Of a DNA stretch of 64,000 bases, positions 10,884 to 19,644 are shown piece by piece. Location of the stretch: the NCBI GenBank assembly GCA_020633465.1, contig JACKDN010000010.1, forward strand, positions 230,288 through 294,287, in the 5' to 3' direction. Each line of letters starts with the position of its first letter. The stretch's first letter is position 1. The position numbers and the translations under genes were made by a program. The notes under the pieces were generated by a model. It did not search any database. It saw only the letters and a list, made by a program, of their open reading frames with translations, and was not told where the DNA came from. This DNA is from Myxococcales bacterium (GTDB lineage Bacteria; Myxococcota_A; Bradymonadia; UBA7976; UBA1532).

Positions 10884-12465
10884 ATGCGCGCGCTGGCCAT
10901 CATCGGGGTGCTGAGCTCGCTCGGCGGCTGCGTCGAGGTGCCCGATCGGTCCTTCGACCGCCAGCTCGGGGGCGACGCCGCGGCGCCGCGCGAGGACGGC
11001 GAGGCGCCCGCCGGTGACGCGCGCCCCGGCGACGCCGCGCGCACCGACGGTGATCCCCGCGCGACGCGCGCCCTGCCCGACGCGCGGGCGCCCACGACGG
11101 CGGGTCGCCCCGCCCACCGACGGCGCCCCGCTCGACGACGCGGGTGAGCCCGCCGACGCCGGCCCCGTCCCCGACGCCGAGCCGCCGCCGCCCCCGCCCC
11201 CGCCCGGGCCCTGCCGCGAGTTCCTGCGGACCGGCGAAGAGCCCGACGCCGATGCGGTGGAGGAGGTGGTCTGGATCTACCGGGGCGACCGCCCCTGGGC
11301 GCGCCTTTCCAAGTACCCGAACGTGCGCAACCTCGAGCGCATCGCCACCGACGTCGAGGGCCGCCGCGTGCGCACCGCCTACTACAGCAGCTACGTCGGC
11401 GGCCGGCTGTTCGCGCCCGACGAGGTCGAGACCGTCCGCCACCAGCCGGGCAGATCGGTCGCCGAGCGCAGCGGCCCGGCGCGCGTCGATCCGATCACGT
11501 CCACCACCGAGTACGACGCCGACGGCGCGCCGCTGCGCCTCGAGGTGGCGGTCAGCGGCGTGGTCAGCGAGCGATGGACCATCGAACACCGGCCGGGGCT
11601 GCAGATCTGGCGGCGCTACCTGGTGGCGAACGGGGCGCCGACGTTCAACACGCTGATCGGGCCGGACGCGCCGCCGCCCCAGCGTGTGCGAACGGTCGAA
11701 CTCATCGGGCCACGTCAGGCCAGCCGCGTGGTGGATCGGGTCGACGGCACGGTGCGCGGGGTGCGCACCTTCGATTACGGCTGCTGGACGTGCGACGACG
11801 GCGGGTGCGTCGCCACGCCGCCCGACGAGGCCTGCGACGGCGCGGACGACGACGTCGACGGCCTCGTCGACGAGGGCGTCGCCAACGCCTGCGGCGGCTG
11901 CGGCGCGCCCCCGCCCGAGGAGTTCGACGGCCAGGACCAGGACTGCGACGGCGCCATCGACGAGGGCGTCGAGCAGGCGTGCACCGGCCAGACCGTCTTC
12001 TGCAGCCGCGGCTTCGGGCGCTGCGAGCCGGGCGCGATGGTATGCCGGGCGGAGACGGGCTGGTCGGCGTGCAACGGCATCCTGCCCGCCGCCGAGATCT
12101 GCAACGGCGAGGACGACGACTGCGATCAGCGCATCGACGAGGGCGCCCTGACGGCGTGCAACACGTGCACGCCGCCGGCCCTCGAGACGTGCAACGCGCT
12201 CGACGACGACTGCGACGGGGTGGTGGACGAGGTGGCCGCCTGCGCCTGCCCGCCGGCCGAGGGCCTGGTGGCCTGTTGGGGGCGGCGGCCCAGCTGCGTC
12301 TACGCTGTCGAGGATGTCGCGCCGCCCACCACCTGCGACGCGGTGTGCGGGGGCCTGGGCGGCGCCTGCGTCGGCGCCCGCGCGGCGCAGACCAGCTGCG
12401 TCGATCCGGATCGCATGGAGTGCGACCGCGCGGCGCGCACGCTCACGTGCGCGTGCACGCTGTAG
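10884..12465 (+). CDS. MopE-repeat (Asp-rich, putative metal-binding) lipoprotein with apparent frameshifts
   Basis: Secreted lipoprotein: signal peptide with LGGC lipobox at the start, an Asp/Ala/Pro-rich linker, a beta-rich middle domain without recognised family, then Cys/Asp-rich repeats of the MopE type (CNGEDDDCDQRIDEG, CNALDDDCDGVVDE, FDGQDQDCDGAIDEG). MopE repeats are linked to copper or calcium binding in Methylococcus and are common in Myxococcota. The frame of the signal peptide and linker (start 10884) stops at 11147, and the rest reads in another frame. Restoring one C in each of the short C runs at 11091-11093 and 11113-11115 gives one continuous linker and open frame. This is either sequence error or a real double frameshift. 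Confidence 0.75.
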
Positions 12466-12480
12466 CGCATCCGCACCGAA

Positions 12481-13053
12481 TCAGCGGGGCGGGACGTCGA
12501 GGGTGGGCAGCTCGGCGGGATCCAGCGAGCGCTCGACCAGCGCCACCAGGACGTCCAGCTTCACGCGGCCCAGCGCGCGGGCCTCGGCCTGATGCGGGCC
12601 GATCAGCTTCACGTGGCTGTCGGCGCGCACCGCCTCGACGCCGTCGGGCGCCTGCACCAGGCGGAACTTGCCCTGCTCGAGCCCCAGCGTGTGCAGCGCG
12701 TGCGGCGTGCCGTCGCCGCGCAGGAACAGCAGCACGGGCTCGTCCAGCTCGAAGCGCGCCATGCCGTCCACGCGCTGCTCGAGATCCTCGACGGCGCCGC
12801 CCAGGACGCGCACGACGAGGGCCTCGTCGTGGCAGTCGCCCTTGTAGCAGCGGTCGACGCCCACGACGACGTCGGTGACGATGACCGGCCCGTCCCAGGC
12901 GCTGCGGATGTCGAGCACCTTGCCTTCGACGATGCGGTCGGCGCGGCCGGCCAGCTCGGCGACGCCCAGGGCCTCGACGATGGTGGCGCCGGCGGGCGCG
13001 GCCAGGGTCAGCAGGGCCGCGGCGGCGGCCAGGAACGCCAGCGGGCGCTTCAT
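12481..13053 (-). CDS. Secreted hypothetical protein
   Basis: Protein of 190 residues with a clear signal peptide (about residues 1-23, ending PAGA). The mature part contains a beta-rich domain with RADRIVEGKVLDI and VVVGVDRCYKGD, and one near-central Cys pair (CYKGDC). It resembles the small secreted proteins often found next to matrixin-like proteases in Myxococcota, but I do not recognise the family. It overlaps the upstream protease gene by four bases (ATGA), so the two are translationally coupled. It could act as an inhibitor or chaperone of that protease; this is inference from position only. Confidence 0.72.
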   Translation of the reverse strand: MKRPLAFLAAAAALLTLAAPAGATIVEALGVAELAGRADRIVEGKVLDIRSAWDGPVIVTDVVVGVDRCYKGDCHDEALVVRVLGGAVEDLEQRVDGMARFELDEPVLLFLRGDGTPHALHTLGLEQGKFRLVQAPDGVEAVRADSHVKLIGPHQAEARALGRVKLDVLVALVERSLDPAELPTLDVPPR

Positions 13054-13868
13054 CGGGGGTTCCTCCAGGTCTCGCGGCGACGCGCGAGGGTCGCGAGGGC
13101 CAGGGCCAGCAGCCAGGCGGCGTCGCCGGCCGGTCCGTTCGTGGTGTCGCAGCCGCCGCGCTCGAAGGGCTCGGCCCCCACCAGGATGGGCGCGCGCTCG
13201 GCGGCGGGCGCCGTCCGCGGGGCGGCGGGCGGGGCAAGCGGCGGCGCGGGCTCGGGGGGCGGCGCCACGCGGTCGTAGTCGACCGGCGCCGCGCCGGGAT
13301 CGGCGTAGCGATCGGCCAGGTCGCGCATGTCGGCGGCCGTCAGGGTGCGCCAGCGCAGGTCACCCAGCGGGGCGCGCTCGTACATGGTCGAGTCGGGGTC
13401 GTCACTGTGGGGCAGGCCCAGCGCGTGGCCCAGCTCGTGGGTCAGCACGGCCTGCAGATCCGCGCGCTCGGGGTCGGCGTCGCCCCAGACGTAGTCGCGG
13501 GCGTTGAGTTCGATGGGCGCGGCCAGCAGGCGGCCGCTGATCGCGGTGCTGGCCCAGGTGGTCAGGCCGAAGGCGTCCGAGCCGTCGGACAGCGGGCCGT
13601 GGACGAACTCGATCACGATCTGCGCGTCGGCGGCGTCGTCCACCCGCTCGAAGGCCACCTGGGTGCCCGGCACCGAGGCCCAGGTGTCGAACGCGGCCTG
13701 CATGGCGGCGTCGGCGCGGCCGGGCGCCATGCCCGGCGCCTCGCCGACGACCGCCCAGCGCACCGGCATGTCGACCCAGCGCAGCAGGGGCGCGTCGCCC
13801 GTCGGCGAGGCCTGGACGGCGCCGGCGGCGAGGCAGAGCAGCAGCGATGCGAGGGCGAGACGGCGCAT
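13050..13868 (-). CDS. Matrixin-like (M10-type) zinc protease with MYXO-CTERM-like tail
   Basis: Secreted metalloprotease of 272 residues. A signal peptide covers about 1-20. The catalytic domain has the metzincin motif HELGHALGLPH (His144, Glu145, His148, His154) followed by a Met-turn-like STMYE (Met162). A Pro/Ala-rich linker leads to a C-terminal element of one Cys (RGGCDTTNGP), a hydrophobic helix and an Arg cluster (LARRRE), the layout of MYXO-CTERM sorting signals processed by myxosortases for surface anchoring. I chose the ATG at 13868 rather than the TTG two codons earlier. It overlaps the downstream secreted protein by four bases. Confidence 0.88.
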   Translation of the reverse strand: MRRLALASLLLCLAAGAVQASPTGDAPLLRWVDMPVRWAVVGEAPGMAPGRADAAMQAAFDTWASVPGTQVAFERVDDAADAQIVIEFVHGPLSDGSDAFGLTTWASTAISGRLLAAPIELNARDYVWGDADPERADLQAVLTHELGHALGLPHSDDPDSTMYERAPLGDLRWRTLTAADMRDLADRYADPGAAPVDYDRVAPPPEPAPPLAPPAAPRTAPAAERAPILVGAEPFERGGCDTTNGPAGDAAWLLALALATLARRRETWRNPR

Positions 13869-13963
13869 GGTCAATCCGCGTCCAAATCTTCTACAAGCTC
13901 CATCGGAGGCCCCGTCCGCGCTGCGGCGCCGGTGTGTCAGTCGGCACCCAGGCGGGGGTTACA

Positions 13964-13992
13964 TTGACGACGTACGAGTGCAGTCCTATCGT
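13964..13992 (+). promoter_or_regulatory. Putative sigma-70-type promoter for the metal ABC genes
   Basis: TTGACG and TATCGT are separated by exactly 17 bases. The predicted transcription start falls within a base or two of the ATG at 14000, so the mRNA would be leaderless or nearly so. There is no ribosome-binding site before that ATG, which agrees. No clear Zur or Fur palindrome is visible. Confidence 0.45.
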
Positions 13993-13999
13993 CCCGCCG

Positions 14000-14722
14000 A
14001 TGCACGCCCCGCCCCCGGTCCTGCGCGCGGACGCCCTCGTGGTGGGCTACGGACGGCGCGGCATCCTGCCGCCCCTGACCTTCACCGTGCGCCCGGGTGA
14101 GTTCTGGGCCCTCATCGGCCGCAACGGCGGCGGCAAGACCACCCTGCTGCGCACGCTGCTGGGGCTGCTGCCGCCCATCGCCGGCGCGGCCGAGCGGGGC
14201 GCGGCGGGCCTGGGCTACGTCCCGCAGCGCGGCGACTACGACCTGAACGTGCCCGCGCGCGTGATCGACTTCGTGCGCGGCGGCGCCGACGCGGGCTGGT
14301 CGTTCCTCGATCCCCTGCGCCCCTGGCGGCGGCGCGGCGCCGTCCGCGCGGCGCTGTCCGCCACCGAGGTCGAGTCGCTGGCCCGCCGCCCCTTCGCCCG
14401 CCTCAGCGAGGGCCAGAAGCAGCGCGTGCTGATGGCGCGCGCGCTGGTCGGCGATCCGCGCCTGATGGTGCTGGACGAGCCCACCAGCGCGATGGATCCG
14501 ATCAACGAGCAGGCCGTCTTCGACCGCCTGGCCGCGCTGCGCGACGCGCGCGACATGGCCGTGCTGGTCGCCAGCCACCAGATGAGCTTCGTGCCGCGCT
14601 ACGCCACCCACGCGGTGTTCGTCGACTGCGACATGGGCGTGGCCCTCGCCGGCACCGCCGCCGAGGTGGCCGGCCACGACGCCGTGCGCCGCCACTACGG
14701 CGACCTGATGCGGGCGGCCTGA
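14000..14722 (+). CDS. Metal ABC transporter ATP-binding protein (ZnuC-like)
   Basis: ABC ATPase of 240 residues that powers import, most likely of zinc or manganese. Walker A is GRNGGGKTT (residues 40-48), the signature is LSEGQ (135-139), Walker B is LMVLDE (155-160) and the H-loop His is 193 in ASHQ. The Q-loop lies in VPQRGDYD. Zn/Mn importer identity is inferred mainly from the adjacent nine-helix-type permease of the ZnuB family. The downstream permease starts 8 bases after the stop. No substrate-binding protein (ZnuA-like) is encoded nearby, so it must be elsewhere if the importer works. Confidence 0.85.
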   Translation: MHAPPPVLRADALVVGYGRRGILPPLTFTVRPGEFWALIGRNGGGKTTLLRTLLGLLPPIAGAAERGAAGLGYVPQRGDYDLNVPARVIDFVRGGADAGWSFLDPLRPWRRRGAVRAALSATEVESLARRPFARLSEGQKQRVLMARALVGDPRLMVLDEPTSAMDPINEQAVFDRLAALRDARDMAVLVASHQMSFVPRYATHAVFVDCDMGVALAGTAAEVAGHDAVRRHYGDLMRAA

Positions 14723-14730
14723 GGACCACC

Positions 14731-15594
14731 GTGGACGACGGCCTCACCCTCGGCGCGTTCTTCGACGCCTGGCCCCTGTTCCGCGAGGCCGCGCTCACCG
14801 GCTTGGTGGCCGGCGGTCTGCTGGGCGTGCTCGGCGTCTACGTCGTGCTGCGGCGGCTGGTGTTCCTGACCGCGGCGGTGTCGCAGGCGGCCGGGCTGGG
14901 CGTCGTGGCGGCGTTCTACGCGCAGCTGCACCTGGGCCTGGCGTGGCTGTCCCCCACCCTGGGCGCGGCCGGCGCGACGCTGGGGGCGGTCGCGCTGGTG
15001 TTGCTCGGGCGGCGGGGGGCCAGCGCGCAGCGAGACGACCTGCTCGGCGTCGCGTGGCTCGTCGGCGCCGCGGGCACGGTCGCCGTCGGCACGCGCGTCG
15101 TCCAAGAGGTGCAGGACGTCCAGACGCTGCTCTTCGGCACGGCCGTCGCGGTGGTGCCCGAGGACTTCCACCGAGTGGTGGCGGTGGCCGCCGTGCTGCT
15201 GATCCTCCACGGCTGGTGGTGGCGGGGCTTCGCGGCCGTGTCCTTCGATCCCGACGGCGCGCGCGTGCGCGGGCTGCCCGCGCGCGGGCTGGACGTGCTG
15301 CTGTTCGCGACCCTGGCCGTCGCGGTCAGCGTGACCACGCGGGTCATCGGCGCGCTGCCCACCTTCGCGTTCAGCGTGCTGCCCGCCGTGGCCGCCCTGC
15401 GCCTCGCGCCCAACGTGCCGACGGCGCTGATGCTGGCCGGCGTGGTCGGCGCGGGCACCGGCTTCGCGGGCTACGTGCTGGCCTTCCTGTGGGAGCTGCC
15501 GGTCGGCGCCACCCAGACGCTCTTGGGCGTCGCCGTGGCGGCCGTCGCCGCCGCGCTGGGCGCCGTGCTGCGCCGCCTCACCGGGGCAGGGTGA
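14731..15594 (+). CDS. Metal ABC transporter permease (ZnuB-like)
   Basis: Integral membrane protein of 287 residues with about eight or nine hydrophobic segments, matching the ABC-3 permease family of zinc/manganese importers. Features include LLGVLGVYVVLRRLVFLTAA near the N-terminus and the conserved segment ALPTFAFSVLPAVAALRLA late in the protein. The GTG start follows a GAGGA ribosome-binding sequence that overlaps the ATPase stop. It works with the preceding ATPase in the inner membrane. The 3' end overlaps the converging lipoprotein gene by 17 bases. Confidence 0.85.
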   Translation: MDDGLTLGAFFDAWPLFREAALTGLVAGGLLGVLGVYVVLRRLVFLTAAVSQAAGLGVVAAFYAQLHLGLAWLSPTLGAAGATLGAVALVLLGRRGASAQRDDLLGVAWLVGAAGTVAVGTRVVQEVQDVQTLLFGTAVAVVPEDFHRVVAVAAVLLILHGWWWRGFAAVSFDPDGARVRGLPARGLDVLLFATLAVAVSVTTRVIGALPTFAFSVLPAVAALRLAPNVPTALMLAGVVGAGTGFAGYVLAFLWELPVGATQTLLGVAVAAVAAALGAVLRRLTGAG

Positions 15595-16879
15595 GCGTCA
15601 TCCGGTCGATGTGCGTGGCGCCGGTCTGCCCCTGCAGCCAGGTGATGTCGGGGCGGTCGACCGGCGAGCTGTAGTTGTAGAGCAGCACGTCGTCGCCCTC
15701 GAGCGGCACCGCGCTGGCGAAGCAGGTGTCGCCGGCCGAGGGCAGGTCGAGCACGAACTCGACGGTCAGCGCCTCGGGATCGACGCGCCACAGGCTGCAG
15801 CGCTTGGGCTTGCTCCAATACGCCGTCTGATAGGCCGCCCACTCCTCGCGCGGCGTCATGTCGGGCTGCATCAGATCGTAGTGGCCGTCCTCGGTGACGT
15901 GCCGGCGCGCGACCAGCCAGACGCTATCGCCGTGGCGAAAGACGAGGGGCGAGTCGTACTTGCGGGGATCGTCGTTGCAGCGCCACTCGCCCAGCCGGTC
16001 GGCCTCGGCGCGGCAGATCTTCGAGCCGAAGACGCCGTCCTCGCCGGCCTCGTTTCGGCCGACGGCCACCACGGACCCGTCGGCCAGGAACGCGAAGTCG
16101 GTCTCGGACACGCCGCCGCGGAGCACCACCGGCTGGTCGGGCACGACCGGCGACCACCGCTCGCCGTCCTCGCTGTACAACCAGTAGACCTCGATGGGCG
16201 CGCCGTCCGCGGTGTAGACGGACTCGCCACCCGTGTAGCCGGTGAGGAAGGTGACGCCGTCGATCACGCGGATGCGCCAGGGGATGAAGGTGTCGGGGAA
16301 CACCTTCGTGGGCTCGGACCAGTCGCCCGGGCCCCGATACGCCGCCACGCGCGTCTCGCCCGGCTCGAAGGCCGTCGAGCTCTGCCCCAGCACGGCGAAG
16401 TAAAGGAACAGGCGGTCGCCGACGGAGGCGAAGCGGGGCTCGCGCAGATCGGTGCCCAGGTGGAACTCGCCCTCGTAGCGCCAGTCGACGTGGTCGGTCG
16501 TGCTGACCACGTACAGCCGGGTCTGCGGGCTGGCGAAGTGGTTGGGCGCGGTGCGGAAGGCGAAGAACAAGCGGTCGTCGTGCCAGACGATGTCGAGGTT
16601 GTTGTGGGCCGGCTGCGAGACCACCTCGGGGGGCATGGCGTCCGAGGGCACCACCTGCACCGGCGGGGTGAGGCGGGGCAGCTCGTCGCCCGGCGCGCCG
16701 CACGCGGCCAGGGGCGCGCAGGCCGTCGCGTCCGGCGGGCCCGCGTCGTCGTCGTCCGTCGGTGGTTCGTGGTCGAAGGGCTTGCAGTCGGCCAGCCCGC
16801 CGTTGAAGCCGGGGTCGGCGTCGCCATCGTCGCAGGCCCAAAGGGCCAGAAGTGCCAGCCAGGGGAGCGCGCGTCGCAT
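15578..16879 (-). CDS. Lipoprotein with glycosidase/BNR-type beta-propeller-like domain
   Basis: Predicted lipoprotein of 433 residues: signal peptide ending LLALWAC, then an Asp-rich linker (PPTDDDDAGPPDA) and a large beta-rich domain. Repeated blades such as NNLDIVWHDDRLFFAFR, HVDWRYEGEF and PLVFRHGDSVWLVARR resemble sialidase-like or five-bladed beta-propeller proteins. No sialidase catalytic set can be assigned with confidence. It is probably attached to the outer membrane and binds or cleaves glycans. It converges on the metal permease gene and diverges from the HEAT-repeat gene. Confidence 0.7.
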   Translation of the reverse strand: MRRALPWLALLALWACDDGDADPGFNGGLADCKPFDHEPPTDDDDAGPPDATACAPLAACGAPGDELPRLTPPVQVVPSDAMPPEVVSQPAHNNLDIVWHDDRLFFAFRTAPNHFASPQTRLYVVSTTDHVDWRYEGEFHLGTDLREPRFASVGDRLFLYFAVLGQSSTAFEPGETRVAAYRGPGDWSEPTKVFPDTFIPWRIRVIDGVTFLTGYTGGESVYTADGAPIEVYWLYSEDGERWSPVVPDQPVVLRGGVSETDFAFLADGSVVAVGRNEAGEDGVFGSKICRAEADRLGEWRCNDDPRKYDSPLVFRHGDSVWLVARRHVTEDGHYDLMQPDMTPREEWAAYQTAYWSKPKRCSLWRVDPEALTVEFVLDLPSAGDTCFASAVPLEGDDVLLYNYSSPVDRPDITWLQGQTGATHIDRMTLTLPR

Positions 16880-16991
16880 GGTCGGTGATGCTAGCCGGAA
16901 CGGCGCGCGGCCGCACCTCCGAGTCGACGGGCGCGCGCGGCGCCGTCGACCTCGGCCGACCGCCGTGGCACCCTGCCGGCGGGAGGTGACC

Positions 16992-18601
16992 ATGCGACGC
17001 GCCCTCTTGCTGCTCGCGCTCGTCGGCTGCAGCCGCGGCGAGTCCCCGGCCACGCCGGCCGACGCGGCGGCGCCCCCGGTCGCCGACGCCGGCGTCGCCG
17101 ATCTGGTGCGCCAGCTGAAGGCCCAGGCCGCCGACGCGCGCGTCGAGGCCGCGCGGCGCCTGGGTGAGATGGGCGCGACCGCCCGCGACGCCGTCGGCGC
17201 GCTGGCCGCCACGCTGCAAGATCCCGAGACGCGCGTGCGCCTCGCCGCGCTCGACGCGCTGCACGCGCTGGCGCGGGCCAAGGTCGCGCTCGCCGAGGCG
17301 ATCGAGCCCCTCACCGCCGCGCTGAAGGACGCGACCGCCGCCGTGCGCGCCCGGGCCGCCGACGTGCTGGGCCGGATCGGCGACGCCGCGTTCGTCGAGC
17401 CCCTGCGCGCCGCGCTCGCCGACGCCGACGCCACGGTGCGCGCGGCCGCCGCCCGCGCGCTGGGCGGCTGGGCCCGCCGGCCAAGGCCGCCGTCGTCGAG
17501 CTGACCGCCCGCCTCGAGGACGCCGACCACGCCGTGCGCCTGTGGGCGCGGCAGGCCATCACGCGGCTCGAGCCGATGAACGCCGCGTCGATGCGCGAGA
17601 TCGTCCGGGCGCTGCAGGATCCCGACACCACCGCTCTGCTGCGGGCGCGCCTGACGCAGATCGCCGCGGGCTGGCTGCGCGGCGACGCCGAGATGGCCGC
17701 CGAGCCGCTCGTCGAGATCCTGCGCGAGGCGTCGCCGGAGCACGAGGCCGAGATCCGCTGGCTGGCCGTGCGCGCCGCGCGCGTCGCCGGCGCCCACGAC
17801 GACGCCCTGATGCGCGAGCTGGTGCGCGCGCTGATCGACGACCAGGGCAACCTGAAGCGCGAGGTGCTCGACACGCTGGCCGTTTACGGCGCGAAGGCGC
17901 GCGCCGCGCTGCCCGACGTGCTGCCCGCGCTGAAGGACGCCGACGCCACCGTGCGCGCCGCCGCCGCCCGCGCCGTGACCGCCATCGGCGACGCCAAGGA
18001 CACGCTGCCGGCCTCATCGAAGGCGCTGGCCGACGACGCCGCCGCCGTGCGCGAGGCCGCCCTCGACGGCCTGGCCACCCTCGGCGCCGCCGCGCGCGCG
18101 AGGCCGCGCCCGCCCAAGGTGCGCGCCGCCCTCACCGACGCCGCCGGCGACGTGCGCGCCGCCGCCGCCCGCGCGCTGACCGCGCTGGAGAGCTTCACCG
18201 AGGACGACGTCACCGCGCTGCTGAAGGCGCTGAAGGACAGCGAACCCCAGGTGCGCGCCGCCGCCGCCGCCGCACTGGGCCGCGCGGGCGCCCTGCTCGA
18301 CGACGCCGCCACCCTCGCCGACGCCCTGATCACCGCCCTCGGCGACGACGCCGCCGAGGTGCGCGCCGCCGCCCTGCGCGCCCTCGCCGGCCTGAAGGGC
18401 TACGCCGACCAGGTGCTGCCCGCCGCGATGAAGGCGCTGGCCACCGGCGAGGACGTCGTGCGCGAGGCCGCCCTCGAGGCCGTCGCGCTGCTGGGCGAGC
18501 AGGCCCGCGTCGCCCTGCCCGTCCTGCGCCGCCTCGCCGACAGCGACAACGCCACGCTGGCCGCGCTGGCGAACAAGGCGATCGCGGCGATCGAGCGGTA
18601 G
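16992..18601 (+). CDS. HEAT-repeat lipoprotein with apparent frameshift
   Basis: Lipoprotein signal (LALVGC) followed by about 14 short alpha-helical HEAT/PBS-type repeats, recognisable by units such as DPETRVRLAALDALHALA and DADATVRAAAARALG. Such repeats form a curved scaffold for protein-protein contact. A GGGAGG ribosome-binding site precedes the ATG. The frame breaks in the G run at 17462-17464: one extra G restores ALGRLGPPAKAAV, exactly what the repeat predicts, and joins the two halves. A second odd stretch near 18100 (RARPRPPK where REAAPAL would fit) may be a compensated pair of indels. No enzymatic role is visible. Confidence 0.8.
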
Positions 18602-18608
18602 GTTTTCT

Positions 18609-18636
18609 TTGAGGGCCGGCGTGATCTGTCGATAGT
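18609..18636 (+). promoter_or_regulatory. Putative promoter of the glycan cluster
   Basis: TTGAGG and GATAGT are separated by 16 bases in the only gap before the six coupled + strand genes. A strong ribosome-binding sequence (AGGAGG at 18651-18656) precedes the GTG start of the epimerase. The T-rich stretch just after the HEAT gene stop (18603-18610) follows a weak five-pair hairpin at 18579-18593 and may also end the upstream transcript. Confidence 0.4.
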
Positions 18637-18660
18637 GACGGCGGGGACCGAGGAGGGGCC

Positions 18661-19644
18661 GTGCCCGACATCCGTGGGAAGCGCGTACTCGTCGTCGGCG
18701 GCGCGGGCCTGATCGGCTCGCACGTGGTCGACGAGCTGGTGAAGACCGACGTCGCCGAGGTGATCGTCTACGACAACTTTTGCCGCGGCACGCTGGGCAA
18801 CCTGCGGGGCGCGCTGGGCGATCCGCGCGTGCGCATCTACGACGTCGGCGGCGACATCCTGCAGGCCGACATCCTGGCCTCGGCGATGAAGGAGGCCGAC
18901 CAGGTCGTGCACCTGGCCGCGCTGTGGCTGCTGCAGTGTCACGAGTACCCGCGAGCCGCCTTCGATGTGAACGTGCGCGGCACCTTCAACGTGCTCGAGG
19001 CCTGCCGCGACGCGGGCATCGAGCGGCTGGTGTACTCCAGCTCGGCCTCGGTGTACGGCGACGCGCGCTACACCCCGATGACCGAAGAGCACCCCTTCGA
19101 CAACACGACGTTCTACGGGGCGACGAAGATCGCCGGCGAGGCGATGGCGCGGGCCTTCCACCACCGCTACGGCCTGGACTACGTCGGCCTGCGCTACATG
19201 AACGTCTACGGCCCCCGGCAGGACTACAAGGGGGCCTACATCGCGGTGATGATGAAGATCCTCGATCGGCTGGATCAGGGCCTGCCGCCGCTGGTCTACG
19301 GCGACGGCTCCCAGTGCTACGACTTCGTCTACGTGGGCGACGTGGCGCGAGCCAACGTGCGCGCGCTGCAGAGCGACGCGACCGACGCTTTCTACAACGT
19401 CGGCACCGGCATCGGCACGTCGATCAAGGCCATCGCCGAGCTGCTGCTCGAGCTGACCGGCAGCGACCTGGACATCGAGTACCACCCCGGGGGCCAGTCC
19501 TTCGTGACGCACCGCATCGGCAGCATCGACGCGGCGAAGCGCGACCTGGGCTTCGAGTGGAGCGTGCCGCTGCGCGAGGGGCTCGAGCGCCTCATCGCCT
19601 GGCGCGCCGAGGACAAGGCGCGCCGCGCCCGGGAGGCCACGTGA
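18661..19644 (+). CDS. NAD-dependent nucleotide-sugar epimerase/dehydratase (extended SDR)
   Basis: Cytoplasmic extended short-chain dehydrogenase of 327 residues. The Rossmann NAD motif GGAGLIGSH is near the N-terminus (13-21), the catalytic Ser lies in YSSSASVYG, and the Tyr/Lys pair is Tyr152/Lys156 in FYGATKIAGE. Extended SDRs of this type interconvert or dehydrate UDP- or GDP-sugars. The lack of a strong GalE or RmlB signature leaves the exact sugar open. It is the first gene of a coupled set, and its TGA overlaps the GTG of the aminotransferase. It probably supplies a modified sugar for the surface glycan. Confidence 0.9.
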   Translation: MPDIRGKRVLVVGGAGLIGSHVVDELVKTDVAEVIVYDNFCRGTLGNLRGALGDPRVRIYDVGGDILQADILASAMKEADQVVHLAALWLLQCHEYPRAAFDVNVRGTFNVLEACRDAGIERLVYSSSASVYGDARYTPMTEEHPFDNTTFYGATKIAGEAMARAFHHRYGLDYVGLRYMNVYGPRQDYKGAYIAVMMKILDRLDQGLPPLVYGDGSQCYDFVYVGDVARANVRALQSDATDAFYNVGTGIGTSIKAIAELLLELTGSDLDIEYHPGGQSFVTHRIGSIDAAKRDLGFEWSVPLREGLERLIAWRAEDKARRAREAT

